Shown: positions 1 through 5,588 of the stretch, in pieces
Layout of the letters: every line of letters begins with the position of its first letter
Numbering within the stretch: the first letter of the stretch is position 1
Assembly (NCBI GenBank): GCA_900549185.1
Contig: URNM01000080.1
Span: 1 to 8,268 of the forward strand
Length of the DNA stretch: 8,268 nt
Reading direction: 5' to 3'
DNA from: an uncultured Collinsella sp.
GTDB taxonomy: Bacteria > Actinomycetota > Coriobacteriia > Coriobacteriales > Coriobacteriaceae
The notes under the pieces: generated by a model
Told to the model about the DNA's origin: nothing
Databases searched by the model: none
Seen by the model: only the letters and a program-made list of their open reading frames with translations
Made by a program: the position numbers and the translations under genes

Positions 1-39
1 TCAGTGTCTCGTGGGCTCGGAGATGTGTATAAGAGACAG
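1..39 (+). other. Nextera adapter, i7 side (artefact)
   Basis: Positions 6-39 match the Illumina Nextera read-2 transposon adapter: GTCTCGTGGGCTCGG (6-20) followed by the 19-bp mosaic end AGATGTGTATAAGAGACAG (21-39). The five bases before it (TCAGT) sit where the end of an i7 index would be. This is library sequence, not genome. Translation across it gives the artefact peptide MSRGLGDVYKRQ on the plus strand and CLLYTSPSPRD on the minus strand. Confidence 0.98.
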
Positions 40-404
40 GTGTCCTCGGAGTCGATCGTGATCTTTTGCGTCGATGAACCCGAAGCACCCGCCGTCACGG
101 CGTTCCTGCCGCCGCCGATATCGAGTGTGCCGCTCATAATGAGCGCGATGACCAGCAGGGCGCCGCAAGCACAGCCGGCGAGTGCCGTAATGAAGATCGG
201 CAGCTTTTTGGTCTTGGTCTTGACCACCGTGTGCTTGTTCACGACCTGTTGGCCGCCCAGCGGCTTGCCGGTCTGCGTGTCGTATGCCTGCACGTAGGGA
301 ATGTTGCTGCCGGCAGGCGTCGACTCCACCTGCACGCGCGGCTGCTGCTGAGTCTCGCCGGCATTGCCCACATCCTGGGGACGCTTGGAATCGTTCTCGC
401 TCAT
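40..404 (-). CDS. N-terminus of a single-pass membrane protein, possibly HtrA/DegP-like serine protease (cut by contig end)
   Basis: The reading frame starts at ATG 404-402, preceded by AAAGGA eight bases upstream, and runs open into the adapter. About 121 genuine residues remain. The first 67 are hydrophilic and rich in Q, T, S and P, ending in a basic run (KTKTKK) just before one hydrophobic segment at about residues 68-90. That predicts a cytoplasmic N-terminus and an exported C-terminal part. A Gly/Ser/Thr-rich linker follows (about 92-113), then KITIDSEDT, where the genome stops. Actinobacterial membrane-anchored trypsin-like (HtrA) proteases have this layout of disordered N-tail, one membrane helix, low-complexity linker and then protease domain. 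No catalytic residue is present here, so that name is an inference; other single-pass proteins fit too. The residues CLLYTSPSPRDT that follow in frame are adapter. The gene lies downstream of, and on the same strand as, the GlnR-like regulator, but three hairpins separate them. Confidence 0.5.
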
Positions 405-433
405 AGCTGCGATCCTTTCGTCAAATAACCAAA

Positions 434-457
434 GGCCCGCCAAACATGTGGCGGGCC
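434..457 (-). terminator. GC-rich hairpin, terminator or leader hairpin
   Basis: GGCCCGCC (434-441) and GGCGGGCC (450-457) form a perfect 8-bp stem with an 8-base loop. Read on the minus strand it is followed by TTTGGTTATTTGA, a broken T-rich tail. It lies only about 30 bp upstream of the start at 404. It could terminate read-through from the regulator gene, or be a hairpin in the leader of the membrane-protein mRNA. A weak possible promoter (TTGGGG, 17 bp, AATGAT on the minus strand) ends right at its edge. Confidence 0.55.
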
Positions 458-541
458 ATCATTGTTCACGTTGAGTTGTACCCCAATATGCGGGTGCACG
501 TGTATGAGAACGCAATCTTTTAGGAAGGCTTAAGTTCTGTT

Positions 542-566
542 GCAGGCCCAAAAGGACCCGGCCTGC
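542..566 (-). repeat. Hairpin GCAGGCC/GGCCTGC
   Basis: A 7-bp perfect stem (542-548 with 560-566) and an 11-base loop lie just beyond the stronger terminator at 575-605. There is no good T-tract on either side, so it is probably a backup or decayed terminator stem rather than an independent terminator. Confidence 0.4.
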
Positions 567-573
567 GTCAAAA

Positions 574-606
574 CCACCACAAAGATGCCTGTCCCCTTTG
601 TGGTGA
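574..606 (-). terminator. Rho-independent terminator of the glnA-like/glnR-like unit
   Basis: CACCACAAAG (575-584) and CTTTGTGGTG (596-605) form a perfect 10-bp stem with an 11-base loop, beginning five bases after the stop codon of the regulator gene. Read on the minus strand the stem is followed by GGTTTTGA, a short T-run. Its position and strength make it the likely end of the two-gene transcript. Confidence 0.75.
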
Positions 607-610
607 AAAG

Positions 611-1273
611 CTAGTCCTTAAACAGATAGCCCACGCCGCGGACGGTGGTGATATGTGCCGCGATCTGCGGGCCCACCTTGGAGCGGATGCGTCGGATGTG
701 CACGTCGACGGTACGCGTACCGCCGCAGTACTCAAAGCCCCACACGCGGTGCAGCAGCACCTCGCGGCTGTAGGCGCGGTTGGGGTGCGTCGCCAAAAAG
801 CTCAGCAGCGAGTACTCCATCAGCGTCAGGTCGATGGGCTCGCCATCGAGTGTCACCTGGTAGGTAGCCAGGTTAATCTCGAGGTTATCGATGTTGAGCA
901 CATCGTCGGCGGCGACGGTCTCCTCCTCGCCCATCAGGCGCTGCGCGCGAGCCTTGAGCTCGTTGGGCGTCGCCGTGGGGCATACAAAGTCGGCATGCGC
1001 GTGATTCGGCAGGCGCAGGGTGCCGAGCGCCTCGTCGTCGACGATCACCAACATGGGGACGCCGCCACGATCGTCAAGCCACTTGGCAATCTGATCGATG
1101 CGGTCGCTGCGGATGCCGTCGGAATCGAGGATCAGCAGGTCAAAGTCGTGCGCCGCAGTCGGCGAATCGGGGGTAGCCAGGCTCACCTCGACACCCAGGG
1201 TGGTCGTCAAGCTGCGGGCAAACTCGTGGAAGCGCGTCGTGCGCGCCATGAACAGGGCACTCTTTTCGGACAT
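611..1273 (-). CDS. GlnR-like orphan OmpR-family transcriptional regulator
   Basis: The protein has 220 residues. ATG at 1273 was chosen because TTGGAGG stands five bases upstream; a longer frame from a GTG at 1357 would overlap the preceding gene. Residues 1-113 form a receiver-like domain, but the usual N-terminal acidic pair is missing (SALFMART), and the conserved Lys before Pro is replaced (FVCPTAT). The Asp in LLILDSDG (D50) sits at the normal phospho-acceptor place. Residues 125-220 are a winged-helix OmpR-type DNA-binding domain, with RVWGFEYCGGTRTVDVHIRR (176-195) and TTVRGVGYLF near the end. From memory, this recognition-helix segment closely resembles actinobacterial GlnR, an unphosphorylated global nitrogen regulator that also has a degenerate receiver and no partner kinase. 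No histidine kinase gene is adjacent. The gene follows the glutamine synthetase homologue by 50 bp with no terminator between, which fits one transcript and a nitrogen-related role. It could also be a distant relative with different targets. Confidence 0.8.
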   Translation of the reverse strand: MSEKSALFMARTTRFHEFARSLTTTLGVEVSLATPDSPTAAHDFDLLILDSDGIRSDRIDQIAKWLDDRGGVPMLVIVDDEALGTLRLPNHAHADFVCPTATPNELKARAQRLMGEEETVAADDVLNIDNLEINLATYQVTLDGEPIDLTLMEYSLLSFLATHPNRAYSREVLLHRVWGFEYCGGTRTVDVHIRRIRSKVGPQIAAHITTVRGVGYLFKD

Positions 1274-1323
1274 ATCGGCCTCCAAGGAAATGAGCTCAAT
1301 CGTACTGGAACAAGCCAGCGCGA

Positions 1324-2661
1324 TTAGGAGTTCGCCAGATAATGCTTGATCTCCCACTCGGTGATCGTGGACTCAAACTTATGCCACTCGTTGCGCTTCT
1401 TTTTGAGGAAGAAGCTGTGGATGTGCTCGCCGAGGGCATCCTTCATAAACTGCGAGTCCTCAAAGACTTCGAGCGCCTCTTTGAGCGAGCGCGGCAGCGG
1501 CGTGTAGCCGGCCTCGAGCATCTGACGGTCGGTGAGTTTGAGTGTCTCGGCCGTGGCCTCGGGCGGGAGCTCCAGCTTACGCTCGATGCCGTCCAGACCA
1601 GCCGCCAGCGTGACGGCGTTGACCAGGTACGGATTGGCCATGGGGTCGGGGCTACGAAGCTCGATGCGCGTGGACAGCTGTTTGCCGGGCTTGTAGACCG
1701 GGATGCGGACCATGCTCGCGCGGTTGCGCAGGCCCCACGTGGCGTACTGCGGCACGGAGTCGCCGCCCGTGGTGATACGCTTGTACGAGTTGACCGTGGG
1801 GTTGGTGATGGCGCTGATCTCGCGGGCATGCGCCAGAATGCCGGCCATATAATGCTTGGCGATATCGGAGAGGTGGTACTTCTCGTCGTCCTCGCCCCAA
1901 AAGACGTTGTTGCCGTCGTGGTCGAACAGCGACTGATGCAAAAACATGGCGCTGCCATCCTCGCCTGCCAACGGCTTGGGCATAAAGGATGCGTGGCAAC
2001 CGCTCTCGTAGGCCTGCTGCTTAATGATGAGTTTGGCCGTGGTGATGGCGTCGGACATGCTCAAGGCCTCGGCGTGACGCAGGCTCATGCCGTGCTGCGA
2101 GCGGCCGGCGGCATGGAAGGTGTACTCCACGGGCACGGACATCTTCTCCAGCGTGAGGACCGTGTTGCGGCGCAGGTCGCGGGCGGCATCGCTCACCGAA
2201 AGATCGAAGTAGCCCACGTTGTCGAGCGGCTCGGGGGTGTGCTCGTCGGGGAAGTAGTAATACTCCAGCTCGGCGCCCACGTTGAGCAGATAGCCAGCCT
2301 TCTCGGCCTTGCGGAACATGCGGCGCAAGGCATCGCGCGGGTCGCCGGCAAACGGCTTGCGATCGGGAGTGCACACGTCGCAGAACACGCGGGCGACGCC
2401 GTTGTGGCTCGGGCGCCACGGCAAAATCTGGAAGGTCGAAGCATCGGGAAACGCCAGCATGTCGGCTTCCTCGGGCGTGGCAAAGCCCTCGATGGCGGAG
2501 CCGTCAAAGCCAATACCCTCCTCAAAAGCGACCTCGAGGTCCTCGGGGCTAATGGCAAAGTTCTTGAGGCGGCCGAGAATGTCGACAAACCACAGACGCA
2601 CAAAGCGGATGTCACGCTGCTCTACGGAGCGGAGTACGTAATCGATGTTCTGCTGGTTCAT
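1324..2661 (-). CDS. Glutamine synthetase type I homologue (GlnA2-like) with altered active site
   Basis: The protein has 445 residues, the usual GSI length. It starts at ATG 2661 behind AAAGGGGAG. Both GS domains are full length: a beta-grasp N-domain with FDGSAIEGF (52-60), and a catalytic domain with GAELEYYYF (129-137), ASFMPKPL (224-231), NPTVNSYKR (287-295), NRASMVRIP (313-321) and RIELRSPDP (332-340). It aligns without gaps through most motifs to my memory of Mycobacterium GlnA2. Metal ligands E131, E133 and E334 (Salmonella E129, E131, E357) are kept. The ligands equivalent to E212, E220 and H269 are A184, G191 and F240. The flap Glu327 region reads GGDSVP, so D301 with a one-residue insertion. 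The DNA reads cleanly through these sites, so this is not a frameshift. The classical n1 site is therefore largely gone. Glutamine synthesis cannot be assumed: it may use another substrate, act as a regulatory pseudoenzyme, or bind metal differently. It is probably cotranscribed with the GlnR-like gene. Confidence 0.88.
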   Translation of the reverse strand: MNQQNIDYVLRSVEQRDIRFVRLWFVDILGRLKNFAISPEDLEVAFEEGIGFDGSAIEGFATPEEADMLAFPDASTFQILPWRPSHNGVARVFCDVCTPDRKPFAGDPRDALRRMFRKAEKAGYLLNVGAELEYYYFPDEHTPEPLDNVGYFDLSVSDAARDLRRNTVLTLEKMSVPVEYTFHAAGRSQHGMSLRHAEALSMSDAITTAKLIIKQQAYESGCHASFMPKPLAGEDGSAMFLHQSLFDHDGNNVFWGEDDEKYHLSDIAKHYMAGILAHAREISAITNPTVNSYKRITTGGDSVPQYATWGLRNRASMVRIPVYKPGKQLSTRIELRSPDPMANPYLVNAVTLAAGLDGIERKLELPPEATAETLKLTDRQMLEAGYTPLPRSLKEALEVFEDSQFMKDALGEHIHSFFLKKKRNEWHKFESTITEWEIKHYLANS

Positions 2662-2710
2662 GTCGCTCCCCTTTCTTTCGGGCGGGTTTCGACTGGTCTA
2701 TATCGCAGAT

Positions 2711-2719
2711 ACTATCGCA
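2711..2719 (-). promoter_or_regulatory. Extended -10 promoter element of the glnA-like gene
   Basis: The minus strand reads TGCGATAGT, an extended -10 (TGn plus GATAGT, 4/6 to TATAAT). It lies about 50 bp before the start codon, giving a leader of roughly 40 bases. No good -35 hexamer lies 16-18 bp upstream; the GlnR-like box occupies that place, as at activator-dependent promoters. A second CTGCGATA lies 12 bp downstream, ending in TATAG, and could be an alternative -10. Confidence 0.45.
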
Positions 2720-2726
2720 GAAAAAT

Positions 2727-2742
2727 GTTTCCGCAGGGTTAA
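2727..2742 (-). promoter_or_regulatory. GlnR-type operator box upstream of the glnA-like gene
   Basis: The minus strand reads TTAAC, six bases, GAAAC. The actinobacterial GlnR consensus is gTnAC-n6-GaAAC, so the first half matches at T, A and C and the second half matches fully. The box covers the -35 region of the putative promoter at 2711-2719. A GlnR-like regulator is encoded in the same transcription unit. One short degenerate site can occur by chance, so the call depends on this context. Confidence 0.45.
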
Positions 2743-2787
2743 AGCGTATCAAGCGCTCAAAAAACGTGCGCGAACAGGCAGTCTGAC

Positions 2788-3282
2788 TTACGCGCGATCA
2801 TAAAGGATCACTCCTTCACGCTCGATTACCGCGGCAAGATCATCATCAAGATAGTCACTCGAGACGAGGTCAACCTGCTTCCCGGTTTCTTTGCGCACCG
2901 CCTCGCCAAACGCCGATAACGCGAAAAGACCAAAGCCCCGCTCGCGATCGACTTCGAGACGCAAGTCAATATCACTATCGGCATGCGCCTCGCCACGGGC
3001 ATACGAACCAAAAAGGATCACGGTCTTGATGGCGGGAATCGTGCTAGCTGCCTCGCGGACGGCGGACTCAATCTGGGCAGTATCCAAAATGCCCGTCGCG
3101 GCGCTTTCGCTCGCAGAGCTTTTACCAAGTGAAGGAACAAACGGCAGAGAGCGCTCGCGCAGCATCTGCCTCATAAACATATTGACCGCAACAGACGAAG
3201 TCATGCCAAGTTCTTCGCACAGCTCGGCAAATGAATCTTTAATTGACGAGTCCACTCGCACACTCAGCACAGACGCAGCCAT
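2788..3282 (-). CDS. DinJ/RelB-type antitoxin domain fused to MNT-type nucleotidyltransferase
   Basis: The protein has 164 residues. ATG at 3282 is preceded by a consensus AGGAGGT five to six bases upstream. Residues 1-50 form a ribbon-helix-helix domain of the RelB/DinJ type (LSVRVDSSIKDSF, then TSSVAVNMFMRQMLRERSLPF). Residues about 52-68 are a Ser/Ala linker. Residues about 70-164 are a minimal nucleotidyltransferase of the MNT class: LFGSYARGEAHADSDIDL (90-107) supplies the G92-S93 signature and Asp104/Asp106, and KQVDLV gives the third acidic residue, D138. MNT proteins usually pair with HEPN toxins and can AMPylate them; RelB/DinJ domains usually repress their own promoter and bind a RelE/YafQ-type toxin. 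Neither a HEPN nor a RelE-like toxin gene is beside it. It may be a solitary antitoxin acting on a distant toxin, or a self-regulating nucleotidyltransferase. A weak 5-bp GC stem followed by T6 (2759-2795) may end the transcript. Confidence 0.82.
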   Translation of the reverse strand: MAASVLSVRVDSSIKDSFAELCEELGMTSSVAVNMFMRQMLRERSLPFVPSLGKSSASESAATGILDTAQIESAVREAASTIPAIKTVILFGSYARGEAHADSDIDLRLEVDRERGFGLFALSAFGEAVRKETGKQVDLVSSDYLDDDLAAVIEREGVILYDRA

Positions 3283-3292
3283 GGATACCTCC

Positions 3293-3322
3293 TGTATGAC
3301 ATTGTCTATATATTATCATACA
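3293..3322 (-). promoter_or_regulatory. Promoter/operator of the DinJ-MNT gene with inverted repeat
   Basis: TGTATGA (3293-3299) and TCATACA (3316-3322) are perfect 7-bp inverted repeats separated by 16 bp. They lie between the lacI-family stop codon and the DinJ-MNT start, next to its ribosome site. The AT-rich spacer and outer arm contain -10-like hexamers on the minus strand (TATGAT, 5/6). Paired half-sites over a -10 are typical operators for ribbon-helix-helix autorepressors, so the N-terminal domain of the product is the natural candidate to bind here. No convincing -35 is seen. Confidence 0.55.
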
Positions 3323-3324
3323 AA

Positions 3325-4347
3325 CTAGCGCGAGGTTGATGCGCGGTGTTCGATGTGACCGGGAACCTCGATGCGCTTGGGGGCGAGCTTTGCGGCCTCG
3401 CCCACCGTAGTGGTAACAACGTCGATGCGCTCGGAGAGGCGCTCGACCACGCGCTCGGCGATGATGAGGGTGTCTTGCGCGGCCGTGGTCACGCCGCCAA
3501 AGAGCACGCGGTTCCAGGGGCAATCGTCAAACGTCGCGATTTTGAGACCCGCCGGCAACGAGGGTCCCAGCTGCGTCAGCGCCTCGGTCAGACGCAGAAA
3601 GACCAGGCCGTCGACGGCAATGAGGCCGAGCTTTTTGCCTACATAGTCGCGGATAGTCTCGTCCAAGCGGCCAACGCCCGTGGCGCCGCCATCGGCCAGG
3701 GTGACAACCTCGCCCGCAAGGCCGCGGTGCGAAAGCTCGTCGGTAAAGGCCTCGGCGCGCTCGCGACGGACGGGGCTGTCGTCGCTTGCCTCGGTGAGCA
3801 GGCACAGACGCTCGCTGCCAGCGGCGGTCAAGGCGTCTACCAAGCCGGCGACCAGCTCACGGTTGTTAGATGTCACCAGATCGACGCCGCCGTCGGCAGC
3901 ATCGCGGTCGAGCAGCACAACGGGCAGGCGCCCCGCTGCCGCGGCGATTGCCTCGTCGTTGCCTCCACAGGTGTTGACGACCAGGCCGTCCGCGCCGGCA
4001 TCGATAAGTCTGGTGAGCGACTCTGCTTCCTTAGCGGGATCGTTGCCGCTAATGGCCGCCATAAGCGAGCAGCCGCGCGCGGCGGCACTGGCGGAAAGTC
4101 CTTCGAGCATGGCGCTCGAGAATGGGTTGGCGATGTCGGCCAAGATCACGCCGATGAGATTGGTGCGCGAGGAGCGCAGATTGCGTGCGGCGGCACGCGG
4201 GCGATAGCCGGTGCGCTCGATGACCTCGGCAATGCGGGCACGAGTCTCCTCGGTCATTTGCCCGGGACGGTTGTTGAGATAGCGCGAGACCGTGGCCGGA
4301 CTCACGCCCGCCTCGACGGCAATGTCCTTGATTCTCATCTGCGCCAT
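3325..4347 (-). CDS. LacI-family transcriptional regulator
   Basis: The protein has 340 residues from ATG 4347, chosen because CGGGGTG lies about five bases upstream and the HTH then begins at residue 5. Upstream ATG codons in this frame, up to 4395, have no ribosome site. Residues 5-24 are the LacI helix-turn-helix (RIKDIAVEAGVSPATVSRYL), followed by NNRPGQMTEETRARI and the hinge around YRPRAAARNLRSS (48-60), with L57 as the minor-groove leucine. The rest is a periplasmic-binding-protein-like effector domain beginning NLIGVILADIANPF and containing FDDCPWN near its end. It should bind a sugar or sugar derivative and repress a carbohydrate operon. No transporter or catabolic gene is in the window, so the ligand cannot be inferred. 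Its stop codon is three bases from the DinJ-MNT operator, and no clear terminator separates the two genes. Confidence 0.9.
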   Translation of the reverse strand: MAQMRIKDIAVEAGVSPATVSRYLNNRPGQMTEETRARIAEVIERTGYRPRAAARNLRSSRTNLIGVILADIANPFSSAMLEGLSASAAARGCSLMAAISGNDPAKEAESLTRLIDAGADGLVVNTCGGNDEAIAAAAGRLPVVLLDRDAADGGVDLVTSNNRELVAGLVDALTAAGSERLCLLTEASDDSPVRRERAEAFTDELSHRGLAGEVVTLADGGATGVGRLDETIRDYVGKKLGLIAVDGLVFLRLTEALTQLGPSLPAGLKIATFDDCPWNRVLFGGVTTAAQDTLIIAERVVERLSERIDVVTTTVGEAAKLAPKRIEVPGHIEHRASTSR

Positions 4348-4471
4348 AGCGCACCCCGTTTCCCCATTGTCGGCAACCTGAGCCATTTTAGGCATTTTTT
4401 AAAAATCTCAGTTGCAAAACGCTGTAGGTGAGCAGCATCGTTTTTGCGTCTCGAGCAGATGCGATAATGGG

Positions 4472-5164
4472 CTAGATAGCCGAGTCTTTAGACAGCTCAA
4501 AATAGTCAGGATGCAAGGCGATAACCGGGCCCTGCTCCTCGGGCATCAGGTGCAAGTGCGTCTCTGCCAGATAGCTCGCCGCATCGGTATCGCCCCTCTT
4601 AATGGCCTCGAGAATCCGGCGATGCTGCCGACGAATCGGCTCCCAATCCAGGTCCTGCGACACCATACGCAACCAGTTGTATCGCTCAAAATGTGTGTTG
4701 ACGCTCTTCATCCAATCCCACAACATGTGACGGCCGGCAATCTCAAAACACGTCTCATGGAACAGGTTGTCCAGATCGAAAAAGCGACGCGTTTCGCTAT
4801 GGTCGAGCGACTCGGACTCGGCAAGAATCTGCTCGAGCCGCTGCTTTTGCTCGGGCGAGGCGGCCGAACAGCATTTAATAAGCACGCTTCGCTCGAGTTT
4901 CTCGCGCAAGAAGCAGGCGTTCTCGGCGCGCTCCATGCTGATTTTTGAGACATAGGTGCCGCTTTTGGGACGCGTTTCCACCAGCTCCTGCTCACGCAGG
5001 CGCACAAAGGATTCGCGAATGGGCGTGCGCCCGATTCCCGTCTCCTTTTCCAGACCAATCGCCGAAAGACGCGTGCCGGGTTTGAGCTCGGCATAGATAA
5101 TCTTGGAGCGCAATGCGTTGTATGCCTGGTCTTGCAGGCTCTGATTATGCTGGCGTTGTTCCAT
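4472..5164 (-). CDS. GntR-family (FadR/FCD) transcriptional regulator
   Basis: The protein has 230 residues from ATG 5164, preceded by GAGGG four bases away. A TTG start at 5209 would extend the frame, but it falls inside the predicted promoter palindrome and has no ribosome site. Residues 8-72 are a GntR winged helix (DQAYNALRSKIIYAELKPG, then GIGRTPIRESFVRLREQELV and SGTYV). Residues about 80-205 are an all-helical FCD effector domain. The usual metal/ligand residues are visible: D132 and H136 in DLDNLFHE, H181 in RRQHRRILEAI and H203 in LAETHLHL. FCD regulators usually sense organic acids or sugar acids and repress nearby catabolic genes. No such gene is here, so the effector is unknown. 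The gene is transcribed alone, on the same strand as the lacI-family gene, with a 124-bp gap between its stop and that gene's start. No strong terminator hairpin was found in that gap. Confidence 0.9.
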   Translation of the reverse strand: MEQRQHNQSLQDQAYNALRSKIIYAELKPGTRLSAIGLEKETGIGRTPIRESFVRLREQELVETRPKSGTYVSKISMERAENACFLREKLERSVLIKCCSAASPEQKQRLEQILAESESLDHSETRRFFDLDNLFHETCFEIAGRHMLWDWMKSVNTHFERYNWLRMVSQDLDWEPIRRQHRRILEAIKRGDTDAASYLAETHLHLMPEEQGPVIALHPDYFELSKDSAI

Positions 5165-5204
5165 AAAGCCCTCGGATAAACCCTCGGTTAGTCGAATACC
5201 ACCA

Positions 5205-5240
5205 TGCAATACTATCGCATCGACACGCCCCAGCTCCCAA
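5205..5240 (-). promoter_or_regulatory. Promoter and palindromic operator of the gntR-family gene
   Basis: On the minus strand TTGGGA (5235-5240) stands 18 bp before GATAGT (5211-5216), which carries an extended TGC. The palindrome TGCGATA-G-TATTGCA (5205-5219) covers this -10, with only one mismatch between arms. A palindrome over a GntR gene's own -10 suggests autorepression. The predicted transcript starts about 40 bases before ATG 5164, which excludes the longer TTG start. Confidence 0.5.
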
Positions 5241-5269
5241 TCAGTCTTTTTGGGACGGGGCTCTTTTAG
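5228..5269 (+). terminator. Terminator-like hairpin upstream of the gntR-family gene
   Basis: CCCC (5228-5231) and TCCCAA (5235-5240) pair with TTGGGA (5250-5255) and GGGG (5257-5260), with a small internal bulge, and CTCTTTTAG follows on the plus strand. In form it is a terminator for plus-strand transcription, yet no plus-strand gene lies upstream. One arm overlaps the -35 of the gntR promoter, so it may instead be a regulatory hairpin or a leftover repeat. Confidence 0.4.
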
Positions 5270-5297
5270 CTACCCTGGCCCGCAGATCGGCCCCCTT

Positions 5298-5457
5298 GCC
5301 ACAAAAGTGGCCCATCTACTACGTTAACACGGATAGCCTCGGCCATACCGAAAACCGTGAAAACAAAACCGCAGGTAGACAGCTTGTCGATTTTCGAAAA
5401 AGCCGACTATGGTTGACCCCTGCGGCTTAAACGTAGTAGATAGGCCCTTTTCGTGGC
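5298..5457. repeat. Fold-back element with ~30-bp inverted arms
   Basis: The left arm (5298-5327) and right arm (5427-5457) are inverted copies with a few mismatches. They share GCCAC-AAAAG, then GGCC, then ATCTACTACGTT and AA. Inside, CCGCAGG (5369-5375) pairs with CCTGCGG (5419-5425), and GTCG (5386-5389) pairs with CGAC (5404-5407) around TTTTCGAAAA. The whole 160 bp could fold into a long imperfect hairpin. There is no credible open reading frame. It may be a MITE-like or REP-like dispersed element or a structured RNA, in the 450-bp gap between the gntR-family and ATPase genes. Confidence 0.6.
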
Positions 5458-5588
5458 GCAGCACTACTGCACCCCAAATTGGCACCCCGAGCCCTCGTGA
5501 GTTGCCAACAAGCTGTTCGCCCAGCGCTTTATCCGCGCGGCATTTGGAAAATAGCACCACCGCAAAACCCGCGAGTAGCGCTTACTTT

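Noticed and set aside
4..297. Plus-strand frame starting MSRGLGDVYKRQ
   Set aside because: Its start is adapter sequence and the rest is antisense to the membrane-protein gene.
1273..1357. Longer GTG start for the GlnR-like gene
   Set aside because: It would overlap the end of the glnA-like gene and lacks a ribosome site, whereas ATG 1273 has TTGGAGG.
1342..2742. 466-codon open frame on the plus strand opposite the glnA-like gene
   Set aside because: It is the antisense shadow of a GC-rich gene, with no ribosome site and a low-complexity Val/Gly/Leu/Ala-rich product; the minus strand encodes a recognisable protein.
2759..2795. Terminator after the DinJ-MNT gene
   Set aside because: There is a T6 run, but the stem is only five GC pairs with a long loop, too weak for a separate feature.
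3346..4431. 361-codon plus-strand open frame opposite the lacI-family gene
   Set aside because: Again a codon-bias shadow; the minus-strand frame carries clear LacI motifs.
5164..5209. TTG start for the gntR-family gene at 5209
   Set aside because: It falls inside the palindrome and just after the predicted -10, before the expected transcript start.
5324..5560. 78-codon minus-strand frame in the fold-back region
   Set aside because: It lies across the inverted repeat, has no ribosome site and shows no protein-like pattern.
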